Source: Streptomyces mobaraensis | Lineage (GTDB): Bacteria; Actinomycetota; Actinomycetes; Streptomycetales; Streptomycetaceae | Length of the DNA: 64,000 bases | Direction of reading: 5' to 3' | NCBI RefSeq assembly: GCF_020099395.1 | Contig: NZ_CP083590.1 | Coordinates: 7,440,001 to 7,504,000 of the forward strand | Shown here: positions 34,636-43,559 of the stretch, piece by piece | Layout of the letters: each line of letters begins with the position of its first letter | Numbering within the stretch: the first letter of the stretch is position 1 | The notes under the pieces: generated by a model | Databases searched by the model: none | What the model saw: the letters and a program-made list of their open reading frames with translations, nothing else | Told to the model about the DNA's origin: nothing | Made by a program: the position numbers and the translations under genes

Positions 34636-34664
34636 AACGTAGTAATGTGACATTGCATTGACAA
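34636..34664 (-). promoter_or_regulatory. Candidate promoter of the collagenase gene
   Basis: On the minus strand TTGTCA (34664-34659) and TACGTT (34641-34636) are separated by 17 bp, a good -35/-10 pair in an unusually A/T-rich stretch. An imperfect palindrome, TGACATTGCATTGACA (34648-34663), overlaps the -35 and could be an operator. Confidence 0.5.
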
Positions 34665-34786
34665 GACGTCAGGAGAGAAGTGGCCGGGGAGGCGGTCCGG
34701 CACCCACGGGGCGAATCGGCGCATACCGCCCCGAAGGCCGCGGCTCCCGGAGGGCGCCGGCCCCGCCCCGGTGGCAGCCTGGTCCC

Positions 34787-35488
34787 ATGAACCCCACAGA
34801 CCCTGTGAGCACCGGGGACGGGGGACGCGGGCACGGACCGGACCGGCCGCTGCCCCCCGGCCAGCACATCACCGCCTTCGAACGCTTCGGACCCCCGCAG
34901 TTCGCCGGCCGTCACGTCACCGTCCCCGAGCGGCCGGTCCTGGCCGTGGGCGGCGACGTGGCCCGGCCCGCCCAGTTCGACCTCGACGACCTGCTGCGCC
35001 GGGCCGCCCCGCGCCGCACCCGCCGCGGCGACCTGCACTGCGTGTCGACCTGGAGCGCGCGGGACCTCACCTGGGAGGGCGTCCCCTTCCATGAGGTCGA
35101 ACGGCTGATCGCCGAGACCGTCCGGCCCCACCCGCGCGCCCGCTGGCTGCTGGTCACCGGCCTGGACGGCTACCGCGACTGCCGCCGCCGCGCCGCCCGG
35201 GACGACGGCGTCCTGCTGGCCGACCGGCTTGACGGCGAACCCCTGACCGCGGCCCACGGCGCGCCCGTGCGGCTGGTGGCCCCGGAGGAGTACGGCTACA
35301 AGAGCGTCAAACATGTCGTCGCCCTGGAGTACCGCCGCCGCTACGCCGCCCCCTCCACCCGGCTGCTCCAGCACCCGTACGGGCGGGTGGCGCGGGAGGA
35401 GCGCAGCCGGTTCCTCCCGGGACCGGTGTGGCGGCGGCTGTGGTCCCTGGCCCTGCCGTGGATGCGGCGGTGCTACCGCAGGTCCTGA
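34787..35488 (+). CDS. Molybdopterin-dependent oxidoreductase, sulfite-oxidase-fold protein
   Basis: A 233-residue single-domain protein of the oxidoreductase molybdopterin-binding fold. The Mo-ligand cysteine lies in GDLHCVSTWSARDLTWEGVPF, followed by WLLVTGLDGYRDC and GAPVRLVAPEEYGYKSVKHV, which are classic family signatures. It lacks dimerisation and heme domains and has no clear Tat signal, so it is like the small actinomycete YedY-type cytosolic proteins. ATG 34787. Redox partner and substrate are unknown. Confidence 0.85.
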   Translation: MNPTDPVSTGDGGRGHGPDRPLPPGQHITAFERFGPPQFAGRHVTVPERPVLAVGGDVARPAQFDLDDLLRRAAPRRTRRGDLHCVSTWSARDLTWEGVPFHEVERLIAETVRPHPRARWLLVTGLDGYRDCRRRAARDDGVLLADRLDGEPLTAAHGAPVRLVAPEEYGYKSVKHVVALEYRRRYAAPSTRLLQHPYGRVAREERSRFLPGPVWRRLWSLALPWMRRCYRRS

Positions 35489-35613
35489 CCCCGCGGCCGT
35501 CCGCCTTCCGCGTCCCCCCACCGTGCGGTGCCGTCCGATTCCCCTTCCGGGGCCGCCCCGCCGCACGCCATCATGTGGGGACACAGGCACCGGACCGCGG
35601 GGAGGGACGACGC

Positions 35614-36138
35614 GTGAGCGTTTTCGGCAAGGGCATCGAGAAGGCCGAGGTGCGGCTGAAGTGGGATCCCGCGCCCTACGGCGCCGATCCGCACGACCTC
35701 GACCTGGTGATCGCCGTCCTCAGGGCCGACGACCCGCACGGCGCCCCGGCCCAGCTCGTGCACTTCGGCCGCCGCTCGCCCGACGGCACCGTCACCCTCA
35801 ACCGCGACAGCCGCAACGGCAAGGGGCTGGGCTGGGACGAGGTGATGACCGTCGAGCTGTTCCGGATGGCCGAGGCCAACGGGCGCGTCGTCGTCGGCGT
35901 GGCCGCCCAGCAGACCGACGGCCGGCTCACCTTCGCGGACGTGGCAGCGCCCCGGGTGCAGATCGTGGCAGGGTACGAGGTGCTGGTGGAGGAGGACTTC
36001 GCGTCCGTCGGCGGGTCCACCGCGGCCACGGTGGGCGAGTTCGTCCGCGACGCCGCCGGGCTGTGGTCGTTCCGCCCGCTCCTGCGCGGCTTCGACGCCG
36101 ATCCCGAGACGTTCGCGGAGACCATGGGCGCCGCCTGA
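35614..36138 (+). CDS. TerD-family protein
   Basis: A 174-residue divergent TerD: MSVFGKGIEKAEVRLKWDPA, the calcium-site type DPHDLDLVIAVLRADD and LNRDSRNGKGLGWDEVMTVE. It is less canonical than the TerD at 15617 and lacks the N-terminal VxLxKGxN signature. GTG 35614 has GGGGAGGGAC upstream. Probably a stress-related Ca2+-binding paralogue. Confidence 0.85.
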   Translation: MSVFGKGIEKAEVRLKWDPAPYGADPHDLDLVIAVLRADDPHGAPAQLVHFGRRSPDGTVTLNRDSRNGKGLGWDEVMTVELFRMAEANGRVVVGVAAQQTDGRLTFADVAAPRVQIVAGYEVLVEEDFASVGGSTAATVGEFVRDAAGLWSFRPLLRGFDADPETFAETMGAA

Positions 36139-36448
36139 CGGCCATCGGCGGCCTTCCCGGGGTCTTCGTAGCGGTCGGTGACGACGTGGGCGTCACCGGG
36201 TGATGTGAGGGAGCTGTCCGGCCCTGGAGCGGAACATCCGACTCCGGTCAACGGTCCGCAACAGGTACCTTTGGGCACGGACTGGACGTACGGGCGGTTC
36301 GTGACCAGGTTCGTTCCGGCTGATTCGTTCCGGCCGACGGAACGGCCCGCGCCGCGGACGGCGGAGACGATGCCGCACACCCGACGCGCTCCGCTCCGCC
36401 GCTGTCCCATCGGACAGCGGGTGTCGCCCCCCACGAAGACGTCGAGGC
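36139..36448. other. Intergenic region with two direct repeats, before an MFS gene
   Basis: No gene. TTCGTTCCGGCTGA (36310-36323) and TTCGTTCCGGCCGA (36324-36337) are adjacent 14-bp direct repeats, followed by the inverse CGGAACGG. They may be a regulator-binding site for the MFS gene. No adjacent regulator gene is seen. Confidence 0.45.
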
Positions 36449-37900
36449 ATGAACGTTTCTCACACCGGCCATCGCGGCGCCGATGGCACCACCGGCGCCC
36501 CGGCCGGCCGCACCACCCGGGTGGCCGTCCTGGTCACCGCCCTCCTCACGGCCTGCATCGCCTTCCAGCTCAACGCGAGCATGCTCAGCCCCGCGCTGAA
36601 GAGCATCGAGGACAGCCTCGGCGCCACGTCCGCGGAGATCGGTCTCACCCAGACCGCGTTCTTCACCTCGGCGGCGCTGTTCTCCCTGTTCCTCCCGCGC
36701 CTCGGCGACATCCTCGGGCGCCGCAAGGTGCTCGTCGGGATGCTCGCCCTGATGGCCGTGGGCTGCGTCGTCGCCGCGCTGGCGAACAGCGTGGCCGTCC
36801 TCTTCTTCGGCCGCGTCATCCAGGGCGCGTCCGGCCCGACCGTGCCGCTCGCCCTGATCATGCTCCGCGTCGAGGTGCCCGAGCCCAAGCGCTACGGCAC
36901 CCTGCTCGGCGTGATCACGGCCGTCAACGGCGGCATCGCGGGCGTGGACTCCCTCGGCGGCGGCTACCTCGCCGACCACCACGGCTTCCAGGCCGTCTTC
37001 TGGGCGATGGCCGTCGTCGCCCTCATCGCCACCGTCATGGTCGCCACCATGACCCCCGAGACCAGGGTCCCGTCGGCCCACCGGATGGACTGGCCCGGCG
37101 TCGGCCTCCTCGTCGTCTCCGTCGGCTCGCTGCTCGTCGCCCTCAACGAGGCCGGGAAGCTGGAGGCCGCCGACTGGACGCTCGTCGTCGGGCTCGTCGT
37201 GGTGGCCGCGCTCGCCTTCGCCCTCTTCTGGCGCACCGAGGACCGCTCGCCCAACCCGCTGGTCGCCACCCACCACCTGAAGCAGCGCGCCACCTGGGCC
37301 ACCCTGCTGACCACCGTGCTCACCATGACCGGCGTCTTCGCCGTCATGAACGGCCTGATCCCGGCGTTCGCCCAGGACGCGCAGGCCGGCCTCGGCATGA
37401 GCGCCAGCGAGTCCGCCTGGTGGACCCTCACCCCGTACGCCCTCGCCGGACTGGCCATGGGACCGGTGGCCGGACGGCTCGCCGCCACCTACGGCTACGG
37501 CCGGGTGCTGCGCCTGGGCCTCGTCGGCGCCGTGATCTCCGTCATCCTGATGATCGTGACCGTGCCGGCCGACTCGCGGGTCCTGCTGCTGGTCACCTCG
37601 CTGCTGGTGGGCGTCACCTACGCGGGTGTGGCCAACATCGTCCTCAACGGACTGGGCATCGTGCTCTCGCCCAAGGAGAACCCCGGCTTCCTGCCCGGCC
37701 TGAACGCGGGCGCCTTCAACCTCGGCGCCGGGCTCAGCTTCGCCGCGCTCTACGCCGTCAAGACGGCCACGGCACCGTCCGACGCGTCCTCGCCCGGCGG
37801 GTACGTCGCCGGCATGATCGCCGGGGTGGTGATCCTGGCTCTCGCTATCGGGACGTCGTTCCTCATCCCGAAGCCGGTGGAAGCCGAGGCGCACGACTGA
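36449..37900 (+). CDS. MFS transporter, DHA2-like (14-helix type)
   Basis: A 483-residue membrane protein: VAVLVTALLTACIAFQLNAS, the motif LGDILGRRKVLVGM (MFS motif A) and VIQGASGPTVPLALIML (motif C-like). The two halves plus extra central helices fit the DHA2 drug/H+ antiporter or related metabolite exporters. The start ATG 36449 has GAGG upstream. A perfect 18-bp terminator follows. Substrate unknown. Confidence 0.85.
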   Translation: MNVSHTGHRGADGTTGAPAGRTTRVAVLVTALLTACIAFQLNASMLSPALKSIEDSLGATSAEIGLTQTAFFTSAALFSLFLPRLGDILGRRKVLVGMLALMAVGCVVAALANSVAVLFFGRVIQGASGPTVPLALIMLRVEVPEPKRYGTLLGVITAVNGGIAGVDSLGGGYLADHHGFQAVFWAMAVVALIATVMVATMTPETRVPSAHRMDWPGVGLLVVSVGSLLVALNEAGKLEAADWTLVVGLVVVAALAFALFWRTEDRSPNPLVATHHLKQRATWATLLTTVLTMTGVFAVMNGLIPAFAQDAQAGLGMSASESAWWTLTPYALAGLAMGPVAGRLAATYGYGRVLRLGLVGAVISVILMIVTVPADSRVLLLVTSLLVGVTYAGVANIVLNGLGIVLSPKENPGFLPGLNAGAFNLGAGLSFAALYAVKTATAPSDASSPGGYVAGMIAGVVILALAIGTSFLIPKPVEAEAHD

Positions 37901-37925
37901 GGCGCTCCCCGCCCTCCCCGTGGTT

Positions 37926-37966
37926 CCGGCCCGCCCGGCGACGTCTTCCGTCGCCGGGCGGGCCGG
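37926..37966. terminator. Bidirectional hairpin, perfect 18-bp stem
   Basis: CCGGCCCGCCCGGCGACG (37926-37943), a 5-base loop, and its complement (37949-37966), between the convergent MFS and DUF4360 genes. Confidence 0.85.
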
Positions 37967-37984
37967 TTCGTACCCCGGGACGTC

Positions 37985-38650
37985 TCACCTCGCGGGGCAC
38001 TGCTTCCAGGCGAAGTGGTAGAGGGTGCTGATGTTGCCGTCCGTCGAGTCCATCATCAGGAAGCTGGACGTCTTGGAGGTGTCCGAGGTGCCGGCGTCCA
38101 CCCGCAGCTCGGTGTTGATGTTGAAGTAGCGCATCGCCCCGCAGGGCGCGTAGACCAGCGCGTCGATGTCCGTGGTGTCGGACGTCTGCCAGTTGTCGTT
38201 GAGCGGACCGGTGAAGTGGTGGTTGACGAACGCGGTCTGCTGCATCCCCTGGAAGTAGTAGTTCGCCCGCTCCAGCCCCGCGGCCCCCTTCTCCAGGTGC
38301 GCGAACCCGCGGTAGTCCGCCCGCGCGACCGCGTACGTGAAACCCTGCGGGACGTGGACGTTCAGGCTGAGCTGGCAGTTCCGGCGGGCGTCGGTCGGCT
38401 TGGAGCCGACGCCCACCTGGGCCACGTAGTCGCTGTAGGACACGGTGAAGGCCGTGTTGTCGGGCGACACCGCCACGTTCGCGGTCCCCGCCGGGCACCC
38501 CGAACCGTTGACGGTCACCACGTCGATCACGACCTTGTCCGGCGGCGGCACCCCGAACGGAGTGGCGCCCGCCGGCGGGGCCGCGACGGTCAGCAGGGCC
38601 GCCACGGCACCGCCGAGCACGGCCGGTCTGAGCTTGGTGCGTCCGCGCAT
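37985..38650 (-). CDS. Secreted DUF4360 protein, downstream copy
   Basis: A 221-residue precursor with a signal peptide (LRPAVLGGAVAALLTVAAPP, cleavage near AGA-TPF) and a DUF4360 domain: VNGSGCPAGTANVAVSPDNT, VPQGFTYAVARADYRGFAHL and ALVYAPCGAMRYFNINTELR. Four cysteines are conserved with the copy upstream and probably form disulfides. ATG 38650 has GGGAGGGG upstream. It is the second gene of a tandem duplication, 49 bp after the first. Function unknown; DUF4360 occurs in fungi and Streptomyces as secreted proteins. Confidence 0.88.
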   Translation of the reverse strand: MRGRTKLRPAVLGGAVAALLTVAAPPAGATPFGVPPPDKVVIDVVTVNGSGCPAGTANVAVSPDNTAFTVSYSDYVAQVGVGSKPTDARRNCQLSLNVHVPQGFTYAVARADYRGFAHLEKGAAGLERANYYFQGMQQTAFVNHHFTGPLNDNWQTSDTTDIDALVYAPCGAMRYFNINTELRVDAGTSDTSKTSSFLMMDSTDGNISTLYHFAWKQCPAR

Positions 38651-38699
38651 GAAGTCCCCTCCCACTGCGCCGCGCCCGGAAGCACGGATGAGGCACGGA

Positions 38700-39344
38700 T
38701 CAGGAACACTGCTTCCACTCGAAGTGGTAGAGGGTGTTGACGCTGCCGTCGGCCGAGTCCATCGCCATGAAGCTGGTGGTCGACGCCGGGTCGGAGGTGC
38801 CGGCGCTCACCCGCAGCTCGGTGTTGACGTTGAGGATCCGCTGGACGCCGCAGGGCGCGTAGACCAGCGCGTCGACGTCCGTCACGTCGGTGGTCTGCCA
38901 GTCGTCGCTGAACGGGCCGCTGAAGCGGTGGTTGGTGGAGGTCGTCTGCTGCATGCCCTGGAAGTAGTAGCTCGCCTTCTCCAGGCCCGTCGCCCCGCTC
39001 TGCAGATGCGCGAATCCGCGGTAGTCCGCCTTGGCGATGGCGTAGGTGTAGCCCTGCGGGACGTGGACGTTCAGGCCGAGCTGGCAGTTCTTCCGGAAGT
39101 CGGTGGGCTTCGAGCCGACGCCGACCTGGGCCAGGTAGTTGCTGTAGGAGACGGTGAAGGCCGTGTTGTCGCCCGCCACGGCGACGGCCGCGGTCCCGGC
39201 CGGGCAGCCGGACCCGTTGACGGAGACCACGTCGATCTGGATTCTGCCCGGTGGCGGCGCGCCTTCGGCCGCCGTGGCCCGCGGGGAGAAGGCGGTGGCG
39301 ACGAGTGCCGCGGCCGCGGTGCCGATGAGTGCCGGTTTCCACAT
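38700..39344 (-). CDS. Secreted DUF4360 protein, upstream copy
   Basis: A 214-residue precursor with a signal peptide (WKPALIGTAAAALVATAFSP, cleavage near ATA-AEG) and the same DUF4360 domain as the downstream gene, with most positions identical (for example ADYRGFAHL and YYFQGMQQT). ATG 39344 has GGAGG upstream. The pair is probably one operon read leftwards, produced by local duplication and then modest divergence in the N-terminal leader. Confidence 0.88.
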   Translation of the reverse strand: MWKPALIGTAAAALVATAFSPRATAAEGAPPPGRIQIDVVSVNGSGCPAGTAAVAVAGDNTAFTVSYSNYLAQVGVGSKPTDFRKNCQLGLNVHVPQGYTYAIAKADYRGFAHLQSGATGLEKASYYFQGMQQTTSTNHRFSGPFSDDWQTTDVTDVDALVYAPCGVQRILNVNTELRVSAGTSDPASTTSFMAMDSADGSVNTLYHFEWKQCS

Positions 39345-39597
39345 GGGGATGCCTCCAGCTGCTCCGCCGAGTGACTGCGCGAGACATGCCACCACCGCCG
39401 GGGGGTCATGTACAGGTCAGGTTGAGCCGAGTGTGGCCGGACTTCGCCGGGCGGCCCCGCCGCGCCTTCCCCGCAGCACCACCGCCACCGCCTTGCCTCC
39501 CCGGCGGCCCCGAGGGACGGTGGAAGGGACGTCCGCGCTTCCGGTCGGCGCGGAACCCGAGCGCCGGGCGCGGCACGCCAGGGCGAAGGAGAGCGCC

Positions 39598-39894
39598 ATG
39601 CGTACTCTGCTCAGGGCCCGGCTGGACACCCACACGGCCAACGAGGCGGTCAGGAACGGCACCATGGGAGCGGCCATGCGGGACGTACTGGAACAGCTCC
39701 GCCCCGAAGCCGCCTACTTCACCTGCATGGACGGCGGGCGCACCTGCATCCTCGTCTTCGACATGCGGGAGTCCTCCGAGATGCCGGCGCTGCTGGAGCG
39801 GTTCTTCCTCGACATGGAGGCCGAGGTCGAGCTGCTCCCCGTCATGAACGCCGACGACCTGCGGGAGGGGCTCGACGCCCTGCCCCGGAAGTGA
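39598..39894 (+). CDS. Hypothetical 98-residue cytoplasmic protein
   Basis: MRTLLRARLDTHTANEAVRN opens a small alpha/beta protein with AAYFTCMDGGRTCILVFDMR and FFLDMEAEVELLPVMNADDL. The strand-helix pattern resembles small dimeric alpha+beta barrel proteins (DUF3303-like), but this is only a pattern match. ATG 39598 has AAGGAG upstream. Its last 53 bp overlap the end of the opposing kinase gene. Confidence 0.7.
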   Translation: MRTLLRARLDTHTANEAVRNGTMGAAMRDVLEQLRPEAAYFTCMDGGRTCILVFDMRESSEMPALLERFFLDMEAEVELLPVMNADDLREGLDALPRK

Positions 39895-40777
39895 CCTCGG
39901 TCGCGTCTCGGCGGCGACCGTATCCCCGGAGCCCGTCCGCCAGTTCCGCCGCGTCGCCGTCCCGGAGCGCGGACAGCGCCTGCTGGAGCGCGAAGGTCCC
40001 GCGGACCGCCGCCACCCGGCCGGCCGCACCGCACAGGGCGGGGCCGGCCGACGCCACCACGCGCCGCAGGAACGCGTCGCCGTACGAGGCGGCGACGGCG
40101 GCCAGGTCCACGGCCGGGTCGCCGATCGCGGCCTCGTCCCAGTCGACCACCCCGCGCAGTACGGGAAGCCCGTCCTCCGTCTCCCAGAGCACGTTCTCAC
40201 CGCCCAGGTCGCCGTGGACCAGGGCACCCGACACGTACGGCAGCGCCTCGGCCGCCGCCAGCTCCCGCTCGGCCCGCGCCCGTCCGGCGGCGGACAGCAG
40301 CGGGAACAGCTCCGCGCGGACGTCGGACGCGAACCGCCGCCACTCGTCGCGGGGGGCCTCCGGCAGCTCCCCGCGCGGCCCCGGCTCCCGGCCCGCGCGG
40401 CCGAGCGCCGCCAGCAGCGCGGCGACCTGCCGGGCCGCGGCGTCGGAGGCCTCCGGCCGGGCGAGCGCGGACGGTTCCAGCGGCGCGCCCGGCACTCGGG
40501 TGAGCACCAGGTGGGCCGGCCCGCCGGTGCCGTCCTCGACGGAGAGCGGCGCCGGGACGGCGAACGGCAGACCCGCCCGGCCGACCGCCCGCAACACCGC
40601 CGCGCGGGCGGGGAGCCGGGCCGCCGCGTCCGGGGTGCGCGGGAAGCAGAGCACTCGCCGCGCGCCGACCAGCACGCGGTGGAACTGGCCTTCGCGCACG
40701 GCCGGTTCCACCCCGTCCTCGGCCGACAGCCGTGCCGTGAGCGCCGCTCGTTCACCGGCGGGACGGGCCGTCGTCAC
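39842..40777 (-). CDS. Aminoglycoside phosphotransferase (APH)-family kinase
   Basis: A 311-residue APH/choline-kinase-fold protein. The catalytic loop is ALVHGDLGGENVLWE (HGD-x4-N) and the metal-binding DWDEAAIGDPAVDLA follows. The N-lobe is recognisable in EGQFHRVLVGARRVLCFPRT. Such proteins phosphorylate aminoglycosides, macrolides or other small molecules; similarity alone cannot tell. The C-terminal tail is Arg-rich and overlaps the convergent small gene. GTG 40777; the esterase gene follows upstream in the same orientation but 14 bp apart on the map. Confidence 0.85.
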   Translation of the reverse strand: MTTARPAGERAALTARLSAEDGVEPAVREGQFHRVLVGARRVLCFPRTPDAAARLPARAAVLRAVGRAGLPFAVPAPLSVEDGTGGPAHLVLTRVPGAPLEPSALARPEASDAAARQVAALLAALGRAGREPGPRGELPEAPRDEWRRFASDVRAELFPLLSAAGRARAERELAAAEALPYVSGALVHGDLGGENVLWETEDGLPVLRGVVDWDEAAIGDPAVDLAAVAASYGDAFLRRVVASAGPALCGAAGRVAAVRGTFALQQALSALRDGDAAELADGLRGYGRRRDATEVTSGAGRRAPPAGRRRS

Positions 40778-40791
40778 CTGTCACTCCCTCG

Positions 40792-42000
40792 TCAGGGCCG
40801 GTTGAACCGTACTTCCGGGTTGGCGCGCGTCGGGCCCGCGAGCAGCGGCTGCGGGATCCCCCGCAGGTGCCGGTCGAAGAAGGCGGCGACGTAGGAGCGG
40901 GTGATGTCCAGCGACCGCCGGCCGGAGAGGCCGGAGCCCGGGTACGGGGTCCCCGGCGGCAGGAGCTGGTCGCCGAGGAAGGGAAAGTCGGAGAACGAGA
41001 AGTGGTCCGCGCCGGCCACGGTCAGCCACCGCTTCCAGCCGTCCAGCCGGGGCCACGCCTCGTCCCAGGACGTGTCCTCACCGCCCGGGCGGTGGATCCC
41101 GTCGTCGGTGCCGAGCATCATGAACGGCCGGCCGCCGAGCCCGCCGGGGGGCACCGCCCCTTGGAAGGAGCCGTCCATATTGACGCCGGCCCGCACCCGG
41201 GGATCGGCCGCCATGACGGCCGCCGCGGTCGCGCCGCCGAGCGAGTGCCCGGCCATGCCGATTCGCTGACGGTCTATCAGATCGGCGTGCTTCCACGGCG
41301 AACGCGAACCCGTCAGCCGGTCCAGGACGAAGGAGGCGTCCTCGGCCCGGTTGACCACGGCCGCGTGGAAGTCCTTCTCGGTCCTGGCCTTCTCGCACGC
41401 CACGCAGGTCAGCATCCGGCCGCCGGGGAACAGCGTCCCCACGGACTCGTAGGCGTGGTCGATCGAGGCCACGACGTATCCCCGGCTCGCCAGGTCCTCG
41501 GCCAGGGCGGTGATGGTGTAGCGGGCGACGCTGAAGCCCGGGGAGAGCACTACCAGTGGATGGCGCCCGCCCACCGGGGACGTGTCGACGCGGCTGTGCG
41601 TGCGCGTCGCGGCGAACCGCTCCGGCGGTATGACCTTGTCCAGTTCGCGGTCTTTCAGGAGCAGGCGTGCCTCCTCCGTGGTGGCGTACGGGGCGGTCGG
41701 ACCGGCCCCGGGGCGCGCCGGGTAGGTGATGTCGACCATCAGCTCGCGGCCGTCCGCCTCGGGGACCCAGAGGTCCTTGCGGCCGTGGTCGACGAGGTGC
41801 AGGGTCGAACGGCCCACGGCGTACGGGCCGGTGGGGTCCGGGAGCCGGGGCGCGGTGTTCGCCGCCGGGGGAGCGGCGGCGGGTGTCCCGGGGGCTTCCG
41901 TGGAGGCGGACGTGGAGGCGGAGGCGGCGGTGACGGTCGCGGCGAGGGGAAGCAGACAGGCGAGTGCGGCGGCCGAGGCCGCCCTGCGGAGTCTCGTCAT
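40792..42000 (-). CDS. Secreted alpha/beta hydrolase (platelet-activating-factor acetylhydrolase-like)
   Basis: A 402-residue precursor with a signal peptide (AASAAALACLLPLAATVTAA). The fold is the PAF-acetylhydrolase/chlorophyllase-like esterase: VDITYPARPG, LVVLSPGFSVARYTITALAE, the nucleophile elbow IGMAGHSLGGATAAAV, and a histidine in VAGADHFSFSDFPFL. ATG 42000 begins the signal peptide. Its stop lies 15 bp before the GTG of the APH gene downstream on the same strand, so the two may be co-transcribed. Extracellular lipid or ester hydrolase; substrate unknown. Confidence 0.85.
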   Translation of the reverse strand: MTRLRRAASAAALACLLPLAATVTAASASTSASTEAPGTPAAAPPAANTAPRLPDPTGPYAVGRSTLHLVDHGRKDLWVPEADGRELMVDITYPARPGAGPTAPYATTEEARLLLKDRELDKVIPPERFAATRTHSRVDTSPVGGRHPLVVLSPGFSVARYTITALAEDLASRGYVVASIDHAYESVGTLFPGGRMLTCVACEKARTEKDFHAAVVNRAEDASFVLDRLTGSRSPWKHADLIDRQRIGMAGHSLGGATAAAVMAADPRVRAGVNMDGSFQGAVPPGGLGGRPFMMLGTDDGIHRPGGEDTSWDEAWPRLDGWKRWLTVAGADHFSFSDFPFLGDQLLPPGTPYPGSGLSGRRSLDITRSYVAAFFDRHLRGIPQPLLAGPTRANPEVRFNRP

Positions 42001-42203
42001 GTCTGGACCATAGGTCACAAGGTCCCTCCGGGGCAGCGGTTTTCCGCCGCCCGCAGAGCCCCGGGGCGGCCCCGGCGGACGGGCCGTCACGGGCGGCCCG
42101 GAGCGGGCCGGGATGGATGCGGGGGCCAGCATTCCGGGCGTCGGGGGCTCGTGCGAAGATTCCGTGCCCGGTCCGTGTGGACCGGGTGACAAGGGGAAAC
42201 TTC

Positions 42204-43331
42204 GTGAAACCAACCACTCTCAGAGCAGCCGTCGGAGCCGTGCTGGCCATGGCCGTGCCGGCGGTGCTGGTGCCCGCCTCCACCGCGAGCGCGGCGCCCA
42301 GGACCGGCGCGGTGGACAAGGCGACCGTCGCCTCCTTCGGCCGGGCCGCGGACACCCTGCTGACCGAGCGCACGTCGGCGCTGCTGGACTCGGTGAAGAC
42401 GCCGCGCATAGCCACCCAGCTCGACCGCAAGGTGCGGCTGGCCGCGGCCGCGGCCAAGACGGAGCAGGCCGGGCTGACCACCCTCCAGGCGCGCAAGAAG
42501 CGGCTCGCCGGGCTCCATGAGGCGTACACCAAGGCGGACGTCCAGGTCGCCGTGGACGGGACCCGCTCCGCCGGCGGCCGGGCGGTCGTGCGGCTCACCG
42601 AGACCACCACGCTCACGTACAAGAAGGTCCGCGGCGACGAGCCGGTCACGACCGGCTTCAAGGCCCGGCACGAGGCCCGTTTCACCGCCCGCCCGGGCGG
42701 CACCTGGGAGCTCACGGCCCTGACGACCGACGACGACGGTCCGATCGCCATCAACGACCCCACGGTGCGGAAGCGCGTCGCCTCCCTCGGCCCCACGCCC
42801 AGCGCCCCCCGCGCCTCCACGGCGTGGACGAGCCAGTCGGTGCCCAAGCGCGCCAAGGCCGGCGTCGACTACGCGGCCATGGCCGCGTACACCGAGAAGT
42901 ACTGGCGGAACTACAACCCGTCCTACCGGAAGTTCAACGACGCCGGCGGCGACTGCACCAACTTCCTCAGCCAGGCCCTGAAGGCCGGCGGCTGGAAGCC
43001 CGAGACCGGCCCGGCGGACGACTACCGCAAGTGGTGGTACGCCTCCTCCGGCCAGTCCGACAGCTGGGTCGGCGTCAACGAGTGGTCGTGGTACGCGCTC
43101 AACTCCAAGCGCGTCACCAGCCTGGCCAACGTCTACCAGCTCGAGGTCGGCGACGTCATGCAGATGGACTTCGACGCCGACGGGTCGAAGGACCACTCCA
43201 TGATGGTGACGTACCGCAGCCGGTACGGCCTCCCGTACCTCACGTACCACTCCACCAACACCTACCGGAAGTCGGTGGCGAGCATCATCGCGTCCTACCC
43301 GGACGCGGTCTACTACGCCTACCGCACCTGA
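42204..43331 (+). CDS. Secreted amidase-domain protein
   Basis: A 375-residue precursor: signal peptide (LRAAVGAVLAMAVPAVLVPA, cleavage near ASA-APR), a helical middle, and a C-terminal putative amidase domain (PF12671-like) with YRKFNDAGGDCTNFLSQALK (catalytic Cys) and KDHSMMVTYRSRYGLPYL (His). These domains cleave peptidoglycan or peptides. GTG 42204 has AAGGGG upstream. It is divergent from the secreted esterase and ends in a terminator. Confidence 0.85.
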   Translation: MKPTTLRAAVGAVLAMAVPAVLVPASTASAAPRTGAVDKATVASFGRAADTLLTERTSALLDSVKTPRIATQLDRKVRLAAAAAKTEQAGLTTLQARKKRLAGLHEAYTKADVQVAVDGTRSAGGRAVVRLTETTTLTYKKVRGDEPVTTGFKARHEARFTARPGGTWELTALTTDDDGPIAINDPTVRKRVASLGPTPSAPRASTAWTSQSVPKRAKAGVDYAAMAAYTEKYWRNYNPSYRKFNDAGGDCTNFLSQALKAGGWKPETGPADDYRKWWYASSGQSDSWVGVNEWSWYALNSKRVTSLANVYQLEVGDVMQMDFDADGSKDHSMMVTYRSRYGLPYLTYHSTNTYRKSVASIIASYPDAVYYAYRT

Positions 43332-43339
43332 CCGGTGCC

Positions 43340-43376
43340 GCCGCGCGGCGGGCGGGAACACCGCTCGCCGCGCGGC
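43340..43376 (+). terminator. Hairpin after the amidase gene
   Basis: Arms GCCGCGCGGCGGGCGG (43340-43355) and CCGCTCGCCGCGCGGC (43361-43376) pair at 15 of 16 positions, 8 bp after the stop. Confidence 0.75.
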
Positions 43377-43559
43377 CGGGAGGCGGGCCCGGTCCGGTTT
43401 CCCCGGCCGGGCCCACCGGTTCCCGCGCCCTGACCATCCATGGATTACGACGCTTTTGATGGTGAATGTCCGAATGGAAACAGGGTGGGGGGAAGTTGGG
43501 GCAGTGGTCCCTGTGATACTGGGGCCGGAATGTGTGTTTTGGTGCCAGGGGGTACGAAG

